Below are positions 34,421-46,300 of a stretch of DNA of 64,000 nucleotides, piece after piece (position 1 is the stretch's first letter; each line of letters opens with the position of its first letter). Under the pieces are notes generated by a model, which was not told the origin of the DNA, did no database searches, and was given only the letters and a program-made list of their open reading frames with translations. The translations under genes and the position numbers were made by a program. This DNA comes from Ailurus styani (taxonomy: Eukaryota; Chordata; Mammalia; Carnivora; Ailuridae): positions 7,205,421-7,269,420 of the forward strand of contig LNAC01000038.1 of assembly GCA_002007465.1 (NCBI GenBank), read 5' to 3'.

Positions 34421-35293
34421 ATGTTCTTCCATGGGTAACCAACCCTCCCTAAACTGGGTGTCACTCTTTACTGGCATTTATTAATATACTCAGTTAGGTT
34501 TCACTCAGGCCTAACCCCATCTTAAATAAGATAATATTTAGTCCCCTTGTGATCACATTGAATACCTGTGTTCCTACTTACTAATGTAGATCTGAGAGTT
34601 TAATTCTGATGACAATAATTAAAAGAAGAGACCATTAAGAGAAAGAAAGCGCTAGCAGAGTGAGAAAGGATTGATATACTACGTTTCTAGAGGTGATAAC
34701 TGGAGAGAGAATACAAGATTGGAAAGCTCATCATCTATTCACATTTACAGGGTATTTGCCAGGAATTTGACATATGTCTTATATGATGAACACCACTGTC
34801 ACATGAAAATTGTAGGCAGTGTTATTTTATAAGTGTAACAGAAATTAGTGCCATCTTGGGACAGTCTTTGTGAGGAATGTAAACAATAGGTGAGAAAAAA
34901 TGTGCAAGGATTTTAAACTGAGTAAAGTTAAGGATTGTACTCAGGAATATGGCCAGAGACATGACTGGGCAAGTTTTTGGATGTTAAACAGGACAAGAAA
35001 AATAAGGTAATAGGTAATATGTAATCTGAAGATAGAAAACTGGTTCAACAGGTAAGTTCATGATTCCAGGAGAACACAAATTAACATAGAACAAAATAAT
35101 TTTTGTGAGACTAGAATTTGAAGTATGAGAGATGTTTCTGTAAGGTTGATGAATAGGGGATAGTGATAGGAGAGGAGAGTATTGGAACTTAAGATTTCAG
35201 AGTTGCTGAAAGTATGAACAAGGCTGTGCATTAACAAAGATTGCTTGAATTGATTAGAGAGGAAAATAATTAGTTGTTAAAAGTTAATGTTAG

Positions 35294-35487
35294 GGGTGAG
35301 TGGGTGGCTCAGTCGGTTAAATGTCTGCCTTCAGCTCAGGTTATGATCTCAGGATTTTAGAATGGAGCCCCATATCGGGCTGCCTGCAAAACAGGGAGTC
35401 TGTTTTCCCTTTCCCTCTGCTTCTCCTCCCATTTGTGCTCCCTCATAAATAAATAAATAAACAAATAAATAAAACCTTTAAAAAAAT
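35294..35487 (+). mobile_element. CAN SINE, diverged
   Basis: The body differs from the mustelid type (GGTTAAATGTCTGCCTTCAG, CTGCCTGCAAAACAGGGAG). The flanking duplication AAAAGTTAATGTTAG at 35279-35293 and 35488-35502 is perfect despite this. The copy looks like an older or lineage-variant source. Confidence 0.93.
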
Positions 35488-35502
35488 AAAAGTTAATGTT
35501 AG

Positions 35503-35965
35503 TATTAACATCATGGAACATTACTCAGTAATAAAAAGGAAAGCGCTATTGATGTATGCAACCAGCTGGATAAATCTTTACAAGATTATACTGAATGAAA
35601 AAACTCAATGCTGTAAGGTTACATAATGAATGATTCCATTTATATGATATTCTTGAAATGACATAATTATAGAAATAGAGAATAAAATCCTTGTTGCCAG
35701 AGAGAAGAACAAGAGTTTGAAATGAGGAGGCTCGGAAGGAAGTGGATCTGGTTAAAATAGGGAAACACGAAGGATCCCTGTGGTGGTGGAAATACTCTGT
35801 ATCCTGATTGTATCAGTGTTAGTATTCAGATTGTGTTATTAGACTATAATTTTGCAGGATAATTACACACGGGGGTAAATGAGTAAAGGGTATGAGGAAT
35901 TGTTCTCTATTATTCCTACAACCTCATATAATTCTACAGTTATCCCAAAAATAATTTTAAAAGGT
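35503..35965 (+). mobile_element. L1 3' end remnant, sense
   Basis: Sense L1M landmarks in order: ATGGAACATTACTCAGTAAT, AAAAAGGAAAGCGCTATTG, ATATGATTCCATTTATATGA-like sequence (ATGATTCCATTTATATGATA), then the 3' UTR with GGAAATACTCTGTATCCTG. It is in the opposite orientation to most L1 remnants here. Confidence 0.72.
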
Positions 35966-38769
35966 TTAATGTTAGACTCTTTAATTTTACATACACATGC
36001 ATAATATTTTGCAGAAGGTTAGTGGAAAGGATGTAGGGTTAGGTGAGCAATAGTCTAGATAAACACAGGCAAGTGATCCAGATTTAGGAGGCCAGAGTAA
36101 CTAAGTAAATGGAGCATCACTGCTTGTAGATATTTGAAAGTAGATGAAAAACAATTAGTTTTCAATGCTCATGGGTAAGTGAGAAGCATACCATTTTCTT
36201 GGTCTTGTTACCTGGTTGGAAAAAGGAGTATTCTTTACCTATGAATGCTTTAAGGAAATTCATATTATGCGAAAAGAGTTGGGAATTAGTAAAGAAATAT
36301 TCAGAGCAATGCTTACAGACGAAATGAAGGAGTTGTTTTATTTTAAGGAGGTCCAAATGGCACAGCAGAAGAGTTTGAGAAATAAACCAGTGATAAAAGT
36401 TGCATTTCAAAGAGTGAAGGTAAGGCATGGTGAAAGAGAAAGAACCGTATGAGGCTGACTGTATAAAAAAAGTATATGGGCATTTCATCAAAAAAGTCTG
36501 ATTACATCAGTCCTAAGCCTACAGAAATCTCCTGCTTCTGCCAAACTTGCAATGATGAAGAAACTGACTGATTGAGATAAGTGAGAATTATAGTAACAAC
36601 AGTATTATAATCAGGGATTAGTAAAGAGTTTCTTATGATGTAAAATGAGTCATCAAAATGCAAGAAAATTAGAGGACTGGTATGTAGATTATAGGGCCAT
36701 CTGCTGAAAAGTATAGATTTATTTTCTTTATCATGGATGCCTATGCTTTTTGAAATTCGCCATTGCAATACATCTTAAATTTTTATATGACTGCGTGTAC
36801 ACACATATGTGGGGACACGTGAGGGTGTGCTCACACACCCACCACTTGCAGATGACGAAAATGTCTTTGCATTTAAAATGAAGTATTTTCCCCCTTACAA
36901 ATTAATGAGTGATTGATTTGGTTGTTTGTAAAACAGTAAGTACTTTTGAAACAATTTCTATTAAGAGCTTTAGGACAGAAAATTTGATGAAAATAGCTGT
37001 ATAACATTAAAAGAACAAACATTTTAATGGTGGGCATATTAAACTATAATTCACAATATAAATAATATGCATAAAGAATATACATATTATTTCTCATATG
37101 CATTTTACACATCATACACATTTCACATTTGATCTATACCCATGGGCACACACGTGAGTTGCTATTTTTCAGTTTTTGTCTTTGAATCAGCCATTACTGC
37201 ACCAAAGTGAAAACAAAAGCATTACCATTCATGAAAATCAGGAAGATCAGCTTTTCTGTCATAGATGTCTATAACTTCCCTCACCATATGTTCAATATTT
37301 ACATGACATGATTTTCTGGTTCTAGAGAGTGGTCCTCTGTGCTTCCTTCCTTTGGCTGAGATGGGAATTCATGTTGGTCCCTTTGAGGCTCAACAATTTT
37401 TCTACTGTGACAGTAAGTGACCATGTAATAATAATATATAATGCTGCTTCCAGCGACGCTGGAAATCTAATGTAGATATAGAGACCAGGATTTTCTGGTG
37501 TTTCCCCCTGCTTTCTGCTATTGTGACTTCCCGTGCTTGAAAACTCTGTTATTGTTCAATGCAGACACTGACTCTGATAACAGCTCTAGAATAAGTCTTC
37601 CTTGTCAAAATCATTCTTTGAAGTTACAGCATTTTTGATTCAGTTATATGACTTCTGGAAGTTTAAATAAATTTTTGTCAAGAAAGACACTGAATTTTAA
37701 AGGAGGTGAATGCAAAACTGTTTTCAGGGCTTAGAAGTGGTAAACAATCTTTCCTGTCAACATGTTTCTTTGTTGTTAGACCAGTTTTTCTCAAAAGTAG
37801 TTAAAGTTGTAAACCTGCTATTCTGTGACAGATATGCATATGGTTATCTTGCTCAAAGGAGATAAACATCTGCTCTTCCCTAAAGTCATAAATATGTTGG
37901 AAAGTACTACAATATTTGGGACAATTTGATAAGGAGAAATTTCTAAACAACTGATATCGCTTTATATTTAGTTGAATATTTGTAGTGATTGTGTGTAAGC
38001 CTGCAAGTCACTAAGATTTATTTGTTGTTGGCTATTCTTAAAAAAATAAAATTAATGTAGTACTATAATACAATATATAATGTTGCCCTAAGGTGTGGAA
38101 AATTATAAAAACAGAGATTTGAAAATTTCAAGGAAAGAAACTTCTGAAATGTTATCATTTTGATGAAGTATATTTGTAGAAAACAAAGCAGAAATGCAAA
38201 TGTGTCCTTCCATGCTTGTCATTCCCATCCCATCTTGTTCTTCCTCTTTATTTTATCACTTTTGCCATCCCTTCTCCATTCAATCTCAAGAGAAGTATAT
38301 TTAGTATACAATAACGATTATTTTTATTCTTCCTTCGTGCATCCAACTTTCCCTGACCCTTTAAATCTTTGTAGCCTAATATCTTAAGTTCTTTAAGGAT
38401 TAATCACAAATATTATTTAATGAATATTTGGGTGACCTGAGGAGGATAATGTCCCAAGGTGACCTTTGATTTTGAAGATAACATTCAATTAATATTTTTT
38501 TATAGAAAAGCTAAACATTTGACTTAGAGTCCACTTATTTTAAGAACCACTTATATTTATCTTATCAAAACTTCTTTAACTCCAAATTGTAATTTTCACA
38601 CAGCAAAACGAAATGAAGAAAACTAAGTAAATGTTATATAATGCTTATACCTATTCAATAATGCTGTGAAAAATAATGTTTACAATCCTAAGTCAAATGT
38701 AAAATTTTCATTGCCTTAATTGTGTTACTTTGTCTTAGGGTAGTAAAAAGTTCATACAGATAAACATTT
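35966..38769. other. Unassigned sequence
   Basis: No gene or interspersed repeat is recognised over about 2.8 kb. It contains two small perfect hairpins, GGGTGTG-CTCA-CACACCC at about 36824-36841 and TTCCAGCG-A-CGCTGGAA at 37448-37464. Confidence 0.45.
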
Positions 38770-38783
38770 AAGAATAGGTCATA

Positions 38784-38984
38784 GGAGGGATGCCTGGGTG
38801 GCTCAGTGGATTAAAGCCTCTGCCTTCAGCTCAGGTCATGGTCTCAGGGTCCTGGGATCGAGCCCCAAGTCGGGCTCTCTGCTCAGCAGGGAGCCTGCTT
38901 CCTCCTCTCTCTGCCTGCCTCTCTCTGTCTGCTTGTGATCTCTCTCTCTCTCTCTGTCAAATAAATAAATAAAATTAAAAAAAA
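38784..38984 (+). mobile_element. CAN SINE (mustelid type), full length
   Basis: Begins GGAGGGATGCCTGGGTGGC and has a near-consensus body. The perfect 14 bp duplication AAGAATAGGTCATA lies at 38770-38783 and 38985-38998. Confidence 0.96.
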
Positions 38985-39324
38985 AAGAATAGGTCATATG
39001 ATACATATGTTTAGCTAACCAGTCATTATTAGTTGTCATTTTCTTGTGTTTTCATTTATCCAATTGCTCATTCAGCTTTCAGGCATGTAAAATAGGATTT
39101 TAATTCCTACTTGCTGCACACCATTTAATTTTAGATAAATCAAATGAAATGAAAAATCCATGAAAATCAATGTTGACTTAAAATTGTTTCCAGTAATATA
39201 ATAAGAAATCCATAAAATAAAGGTTAGTTTTTATTAATTCTTTAAATGGATGTGTTTCAATTCTGAATCTGTCACAAATCGGCAATAGGGCTCAGAGAGG
39301 TCACATGATCTGCCTTAGATAGTT

Positions 39325-39430
39325 GCTTCATCTGTAAAATAAGGATAGAGCAGTATTATGAATCATGATATTGTAAAGATCTTCCTGCATCATTTATATG
39401 AAGCCCTTAATGTAATTCCTAGTATACTTT
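39325..39430 (+). mobile_element. Possible MIR fragment
   Basis: GTTGCTTCATCTGTAAAATAAGGAT resembles the MIR CTCATCTGTAAAATGGGGAT core. A preceding GGGCTCAGAGAGGTCACATG looks like the same family in the opposite orientation. The assignment is therefore weak. Confidence 0.4.
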
Positions 39431-39594
39431 TTAAAAATAACGAATGATAGCTATTTTTATAATTAACATTATTATTATTATATATATTAAAGCAAGAAAC
39501 AGTTTCAAACTTTAAAAAAATATTTAAATATTGATGTTGATAGATATTATAATTTACTAGATATCTGTTACACTCATATTTAGAAGTGGCATCA

Positions 39595-39770
39595 CATTGC
39601 CCAATAGTTAAGAGTGGACTTGACAAAAGACTGAATGGCTTCAAGATTATGGGCATGACAATTTATTTCATCTCTCTTCCTTAGTTTCTTGACCTGTATA
39701 AAGTTAGAATAGTAATTATACCTATGGTATTTGTTTCTGAGGCTTACCTTAGACTAATAAAGGTATATAA
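39595..39770 (+). mobile_element. MIR SINE remnant
   Basis: Order fits MIR in sense: AATAGTTAAGAGTGGACTTG, GGGCATGACAATTTATTTC, TTAGTTTCTTGACCTGTATA, GAATAGTAATTATACCTATG and GAGGCTTACCTTAGAC. It is strongly decayed but consistent over 170 bases. Confidence 0.65.
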
Positions 39771-40460
39771 TGAAAAGAGGTAATATTTATGGTATGATTT
39801 TTTATCCTATGTGTTATTGCTTGAGATTTTACTCTTCTAGATCCATCAAAAGGATCCTTACTAGAGAAATCTGAAGTGAAAATATGAGTTACTGCCTTTT
39901 AAAATCTGAAGTCACTATTCTTGATCAATATAAGTGTTCAGAAGAGACATTGAAATAGCAAATGGATATACTTCACTTTTCACTACAAATGGATCATAGA
40001 AAAGATTTTGCCAGAATAACAGCAGACGAGATCCTAGCAAGTATATATAAATTCCCTTCAGCATTTCTGTTGTCATTGTGAAGTCTGCTTAAGTGTACAA
40101 TTTCATGGTTGACTAGTCATTGTCCTTGGTTGAATTTATTTTCCGTGATGGTTAAAAGATCATTGGTTTTCCAGTTGCTGCTCAGCAGTCATAAATCTAT
40201 ATGGAAAATACCTATTCTAGTGAGGCCTTAAACTTTAGATTACATATGTATCTTTAAGTCAAGAGTTCAGCAATCCTAAATGCATCAATATTGCATAATT
40301 GAACTTGAAAATTTTCTTCTCAATCACTAACAAAAGACTGATTCTCTATTCAAATAATAACTTCTCCAGTAAATAATATATTTGAATCTAAACACAACAG
40401 AAATAAATAATATAAGATGAAAATTCTTTACAATGAAGATACAAAATGTGTTAGGATAAA
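39771..40460. other. Unassigned sequence
   Basis: No gene or repeat is recognised. Confidence 0.4.
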
Positions 40461-40879
40461 TTCATTTTAAATAAACATTCTTAATCTATAAATTCTCTTT
40501 ATTACTTTCGGAGCTAACCTTTTGACAAGAGACATTAATATTCTCAGAGTTTTGTTGCACATCTTGATTTTGATATGGTACTATGAGTGCAAAAACATTC
40601 AAGAAATATTGATATTAGAGAAAATCAAAATCAAAGAAACAAAATGCCCGGATTGATTTTCATCTCTATNTTCATTTTAAATAAACATTCTTAATCTATA
40701 AATTCTCTTTATTACTTTCGGAGCTAACCTTTTGACAAGAGACATTAATATTCTCAGAGTTTTGTTGCACATCTTGATTTTGATATGGTACTATGAGTGC
40801 AAAAACATTCAAGAAATATTGATATTAGAGAAAATCAAAATCAAAGAAACAAAATGCCCGGATTGATTTTCATCTCTAT
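40461..40879 (+). repeat. 209 bp identical pair across a single N, likely assembly artefact
   Basis: Bases 40461-40669 recur identically as 40671-40879, separated only by one N at 40670. No interspersed repeat is recognised in the unit. An exact copy ending precisely at an N suggests two overlapping contig ends that were not merged. Confidence 0.9.
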
Positions 40880-41322
40880 GTCAGAGAAACCATATTTTTG
40901 ATGCATAAATTAAAAAATGAGTTGTGTGTACCATGCTGTGAACTGTATTTCCTCCTAAAATTCATGTGTACTTAACTTCACTAAGAAAAGTTTACTTCTT
41001 ATATATTTATGCAAATAACTAATTTCTTTCTTTGTTTACCTCTGAAAAATAGATAGACAAGTATTTGATTCAGAATTTTAATCTTCCAGGTTTTCTTCTT
41101 TGTCAGCAGATGAGTCAGTCAGTAAGAATTATGAATATTTCTCAACATATGTAAGATAAATGATTGAAATAAAGCACTCATTATTTTAAGAGATGCAAAT
41201 CAATTGTAAAGGATCTTTTTTAGATAATAGTCTTTTCCAGCACATAGGCTAAAACAGCTTGTTAATTGCTATTCCACTGGTGTTTAGAAAAGCCAACTGA
41301 GACTCATGTCTGAGTTGGTATA
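40880..41322. other. Unassigned sequence
   Basis: No gene or repeat is recognised. Confidence 0.4.
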
Positions 41323-41870
41323 TTAGTTATACATCGCTGCATAACAAATTACCCTGAAACTTGGTAGCTAAAAACAACATGTATAACTATGTTATCATAG
41401 TTTCAGTGGGTCAGGAATTTGGATGTGGCTAAGATGGGTAGTTCTAACTCAAGGGATTTTAGATGGTTGTAGTTCAGATGTTGGCAGAAGCTGCAGTCAT
41501 CTGAAGATGTAAAGAGCTGCCATAACTTGGTTCTTGGCAGGAAGACACTGCTCCTTCCTTACTGTTGGTCAGTGTCCTCCTTAAATCTCTTCTATGTAGG
41601 TCTCTTCAGAGGCAGCTTAAATGTATTCATGGCATGGTTAGTGCTTTCTCCAGAGCAAGTGATATGAAATAGAGAGCAAAGAGAAGACACAATGGTTCAT
41701 ACGACCTAGTCTTCTCAGTTACAAACCATCATGTCTGCTTTAGACCATTTATTAGAAGCAAGTAACCCTGTTAAGTCCACACTCAAGGAAAGGGGAATTA
41801 GGCTCCACCTGTTGAGAACTGGAATACAAAGTGTCTGTAGACATTTTAAAACAAACACAGTCTCCTTTCT
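41323..41870 (-). mobile_element. Old LTR-like mammalian repeat, antisense
   Basis: It starts TATATTAGTTATACATCGC and TGCATAACAAATTACCCTG, then has CAGTGGGTCAGGAATTTGG, GCTGCAGTCATCTGAAG and GTCCACACTCAAGGAAAGGG. These match a widespread mammalian LTR-like repeat that I remember but cannot name with certainty. Strand is inferred by analogy with MLT1. Confidence 0.55.
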
Positions 41871-41880
41871 AGTCACAGAT

Positions 41881-42110
41881 TTTTTTTTTTAATTTGACTG
41901 TAGTTGACACATAACATTATGTTAGTTTCAGGTGTACAACATAATGATTCAACAAATTTAAACAGTATGCTATGCTCACAAGTATAGTCACCATCTGTTA
42001 CCACACAATGCTTTTACAATATCATTGACTATATTCCATATGCTAACCGTAGTTTATTTCTGTTTCTTTCATATACAAAAGATATTCATCCCCTCAGAAA
42101 ACCTTTACCA
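41881..42110 (-). mobile_element. L1 3' end, antisense, with poly(T)
   Basis: A T run at 41881-41890 is followed by ACTGTAGTTGACACATAAC, GTTAGTTTCAGGTGTACAAC, ATAGTCACCATCTGTTACC and TGACTATATTCCATATGC, the antisense 3' end of an L1MA/MB-like element. It is truncated after about 230 bases. Confidence 0.8.
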
Positions 42111-42369
42111 GTTTTATCCTTTTATAAAACCAGCTAGAACTTCATAATCTTGACATTTATGTACAGACGGAGCTCATCACATGTTGGTCCTTAAATATAT
42201 CTCCTTGACTGAGGTTCCTCTTGACTTCAAGACCAATGAAATAGAGATACCCATTATTGTGGCCTCATAGCCCCAACACATAATGGTGGTACAGTTGTAG
42301 CATAATAGACACAGAAAACTCTGTTCAAAAGGAGTAAAAACAGGAGGCATATGGCAGCCACACAATATT
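42111..42369. other. Unassigned sequence
   Basis: No repeat family is recognised. It could be the remainder of the LTR-like element interrupted by the L1 3' end. Confidence 0.3.
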
Positions 42370-42371
42370 GT

Positions 42372-42457
<86 letters not shown>

Positions 42458-42463
42458 AAGAGA
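42370..42463 (+). repeat. (TG)n(AG)n compound microsatellite
   Basis: About 18 TG units are directly followed by about 55 bases of GA units with AAAG interruptions. (TG)n can adopt Z-DNA and (GA)n can adopt triplex forms, and such tracts are usually highly polymorphic. Confidence 0.95.
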
Positions 42464-42469
42464 GATATC

Positions 42470-43500
42470 ACAGACCTAAATGCTAAACCTAAAGGTATTA
42501 AACTTCTGGAAAAAAACATATAATAGAGTATTTGCAATTTGAAATCTTGGTTAGGTAAAATTTTATATGATGATATCAAAAGCATTATATGTCTAAAAGG
42601 TAGCAATTTGATAAGTGGACTTCATCAATATTATGAACTTTTATAAGCCCTTGCATAGGAGAAAATATTTGTAAATGATACATCTGAAAAAAAGCATGAT
42701 TTCAGAATATACGAAACCCTAATAACTAAATAGTAGGAAAACAAGCAACTCAATAGGAAAATATGTAAATATTCTAGCAGACATTTAACTAAATAAATAG
42801 TATAAATGGTAAGCAAGCAGATTAAAAGCTATTTGAAATCAACATTCATAATCATATATTGAATTCATAAATCAAAAGCAAAATGAAGTATCATCCTACT
42901 CTTATCTGAGGGGTTAAATGGAAAAAAACGAACAACAACAAAAAAAAACCAAATCAAATCAAACCAAACCAAACAAAACCTGGCAGCACTAAGTGCTTCC
43001 AGGATTCAGGGAAACTGAATCACTCATTCATAACTGGTAAGAATGTAATGTGGTATAGCCAGAGTGGGGAAAAATGTAGCATTTTATTTTAAAGTTAAAC
43101 ACTTACCATCACAAATCTCAACAATTCTAACTTGGTAGAATTTCTATATGTGAAATAAAAACTTTTGATCACACAAAAACCTATATATGAATGCTTATAT
43201 TGGCTCTATTCACAACTGTCCCAAACTGAAAAGAACCCAAAGTCTATTAACTGGAGAATGAAGGAATAACCTTTGGTATAAGATAGAATACTATTCAGCA
43301 TTAGAAATGAATCAACTATAGATCTAAATAAGGCCATGAGTTAAATTCAAATGCATTATACTAAGTGAAAGAAACCAGACCGCCAAAACCATATACTCTG
43401 TGATCAAATATATATGGCATTCCAGAAAAGGCAAAATAATAGGGACAAACAAACAAATCGGTAGTTGCAAAGGTCACAGTTAGGGGAGTTGTTTACAAAG
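42470..43500 (+). mobile_element. L1 remnant, sense (ORF2 end and 3' UTR)
   Basis: Sense landmarks: AAACCTAAAGGTATTAAACT, GTGGACTTCATCAATATTATG, GGAGAAAATATTTGTAAATG, AATGTGGTATAGCCAGAGTG, ACACAAAAACCTATATATGA, ACTATTCAGCATTAGAAATG and GAAAGAAACCAGAC. This is ORF2 C-terminus running into the 3' UTR. Stops and indels break the frame. It resumes at 43654. Confidence 0.87.
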
Positions 43501-43513
43501 TTGCCCAAAGGGA

Positions 43514-43653
43514 GATTAAGGAGTGTGATGATTGTGTTGGGCATCTGGTGTTGTAGGGAAGTGTTGAATCACTCTGTTGTACACCTGAAACTACCATTAC
43601 ACTGGATGTTAACTAACTGGAATTTAAATAGAAACTTAAAAAATAAAATACAA
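43514..43653 (+). mobile_element. 5'-truncated carnivoran L1 3' end nested in older L1
   Basis: The segment carries TTGTACACCTGAAACTACC, GATGTTAACTAACTGGAATT and TAAATAGAAACTTAAAAAAT, the typical terminus of carnivoran L1s. The host site is duplicated as TTGCCCAAAGGGA (43501-43513) and TTGCCCAAGGGGA (43654-43666). Only about 140 bases were inserted. Confidence 0.8.
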
Positions 43654-43815
43654 TTGCCCAAGGGGATTTTTTTCTTTTTTGGAGTGATGAAACTTTCCTA
43701 TATTTGATTTTGGTCTTGCCTACATTAATGTGTATTCTTTCCAAAACCCACAGAACTATAGCTTAAAAGAGTCAATTTTACATTATGTAAATTATTCATC
43801 AATAATTAAAAAAAG
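43654..43815 (+). mobile_element. L1 3' UTR remnant, sense, continued
   Basis: After the nested insertion the older L1 resumes. ACTATAGCTTAAAAGAGTCA, TTTACATTATGTAAATTATT and CATCAATAATTAAAAAAAG correspond to the L1M 3' UTR end and A tail. Confidence 0.75.
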
Positions 43816-45754
43816 AAACTAAAGAAAGAAAGAAGAGGGAAAAATTGCTGAATAAAAATGTTCTCTGTTTAAAAATCAGGTTGCAATTAATGGGAGACTT
43901 GAGACTTTAGTTTACCTCCAGTGAATTAAAGAACTCCCAATGTGAAAGCTGAGAAAGGGTCAGTGATATTTCATTTAAAAAATTAATAAGGGCTACAATA
44001 CTAAAGTCTTATCGAGGATGTATCTTTATATGGAATTCCTTATTATGCTTGTCCATAAGCCTGAATGGAGTTAACATACTTTTTGTGCTGAACAGGTATG
44101 CATACTTTTCTGGTCATCTCTACTCTCCTGTATTTTCATCCTTAAATATTCTGGGTCAATTTTCCACTAGCCTTCCATCAGCTATTCTTCTACCTCTTTT
44201 CATCCTCAGAGTGTCCCTTGAAATTCCCATTTAAAATAAACACCCCCTGTGTAAATCATATTAGGCTTTATGCTGAGAATACGTCTCACATGGAGAATTC
44301 TCTTTATTTCGCAATGCTCTTAGCAATGAACAGGGACATCTTTACATTGTAGCTCCTCATCTCTGACTTTAGATGACTTCTTGTAGGAAGCATCTATTTC
44401 AAAACCACACTCCCTGCTCCTCGTTCTCCTGATGTTCGTGATTCTGTGATTATTTTGAAGTTATGGTGTAGCTTTCCCGAAATAAAGAAAATTAGTGTCC
44501 AGCGGTTGAACTCTGACCTTGAGAATAAATGTTTTAAAACTATCAAAAAAAATTCTCCCTACTTTACTTTGGTAATAGACTCAAGAAGTAAACAAGCAGC
44601 CACAAAGGGGTTTCGTGCCCAACAATCAGTTGGCTGCAACTTTAACTTTTGAAATCCAGCCAAATCCGTATATTTGTTCTGCTCCATGACTCGTGTTGAA
44701 AGTCAGCCAGTCCCTTAATTTCATCTTAAAAATCTGCCAAAATCCTCAATCTTTCTGAGTTCTGAAAGTCGTTCAATTCTTGAACTCCTTAATCTCATTG
44801 TTTTCTGTAGATATTGTTCTCCTAAGTAATACATTTAGATTTATTTCAAATATGTATAAGTGATCTCTGATCTCAGCCTCAACTCAGTGTTTGAAGGTAA
44901 GCCTCACCCAACAACTAGCCTAAACTACAAAGAGGGTAGCTGAGGAAAAACTACAAATCAACGAATCGCAATATAGCTCTAAGCTAAAGTTATGGCATAG
45001 GCCATGGATTTAGCACATCTACAGAGAAAATAAGTAAAATCATTAAGTAGTGAGAACAGCCTGAAGGAGAAGAAACTGGAGGATAGCTAAGTGGTTAAGA
45101 GGCAAATGTTTGGCCAAAAGACTATTAAGGTCATTTAAAGGGTATTTTAATCATCTTCATTTCGAATATTTTAATCCCCAGGCAAGATCTGGGACCTGTG
45201 AAAACCTTCTGTGAACTTCATTAGCAGAAAGTATGAGTCAGGGCCTTAAAACTTTAGGCAGAGACCAAAGCAAGTGCTGAGTCCATCAACGTAATAAGGG
45301 TACCATCTGGTCATGTCCTATCTGGCTCCTAGGCATCTTCTTGAAATTATTTTTGTATAATTTTGAGTTAAAAATTATCACACATCATCTGGTTCTACAG
45401 ACACAATTCTGCTTTGCCACTGACCCCACATGTGCCGTTGTCACTGACGAGCTCACTGAAGCTGTTGATACTTTTTATCATTTTCTTCATGTTAATAAAA
45501 CTTTTTTTTCCAATTTAAGTATTATTCAGTACTCAGATATTCTTCATCTATTTCTATTTGCTTTTCTCCTTTTATACGTCCGGTGAAACTTCTTTAGCTT
45601 TGTTTATGGATTCCTCTTCACTTATTTTACTAATACATTTTATAATGCTTGAAGAGCTTGGGTGGAGGGTATAGATTCTTTGGTGCTTGAAATGACTTTT
45701 GTATCATACTGCTTATATTTTCCCCAGTTGTTAATTGCATGTAATGTATCAATC
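43816..45754. other. Unassigned sequence
   Basis: No gene or interspersed repeat is recognised over about 1.9 kb. Confidence 0.4.
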
Positions 45755-46300
45755 ATGGTTTTCATAGGGAGAGAGACTAGAGATTGAGTTAATGATTGAC
45801 TGAACACATCTATGCCATGAAGTCTCCATAAAGTCCCCTAACGATGAGGTATGGGAGCTTCCAAGTTGGCGAACATGCTGGGAGAGCGGTATGCCCCAAG
45901 TCCATGTGATAGAAGCTTTTGTGTTGAAGATCGTTCTGGGCCTCACTCTATGTGCCTTTTCATCTGCCAATTCATTTGTGTCCTTTATAATATCCTTTGT
46001 AATAAACCTATAAACAAATCAAGTGTGTTCTTGAGTTCTGGGAGCTATTCTAGCAAATTACTGAATGCTAGGATGGGCAGTGGGAACCACTGTTTTATAG
46101 CTGGTCAGTCAAACTACAGGAGGCCTGGGATGTAGACTACCCTCTGAGGTGGGGAGTAGTCTTGTGCAACTGAGCCCGTAATCTGCGGGGGCTGCAGTAA
46201 CTCTCAATAGTTAGTGCCAGAATCGAATTAAGTGCTTAAAACCCAACAGGTGTCTAGACAATCAAAACTTGGTTGTTGGTGCTGGAAAACACCACAGAAT
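45755..46300 (+). mobile_element. Solitary ERV-type LTR, family not assigned
   Basis: The sequence follows an LTR pattern: CATGAAGTCTCCATAAAGTC, GGGAGCTTCCAAGTTGGCG, an AATAAA polyadenylation signal at 46001-46006 (TGTAATAAACC), TTCTGGGAGCTATTCTAGC, GTGGGAACCACTG, TTGTGCAACTGAGCCCGTAA and GGTGTCTAGACAATC. I know this LTR type from mammalian genomes but not its exact name. No internal viral genes adjoin it. Confidence 0.72.

Larger units (their letters stand above)
33379..35278. other. Unassigned sequence with simple repeats
   Basis: No gene is recognised. TA- and GA-rich tracts lie at 33897-34031 and a (CT)n-T tract at 34385-34420. The part at 34740-34850 vaguely resembles an antisense MIR, but I would not assign it. 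Confidence 0.4.

Noticed and set aside
40461..40879. Biological tandem duplication
   Set aside because: Exact identity with one copy ending at a single N is better explained by assembly.
45851..46135. 94-codon plus-strand frame as retroviral protein
   Set aside because: It lies wholly inside the solitary LTR, which does not encode protein in this class.
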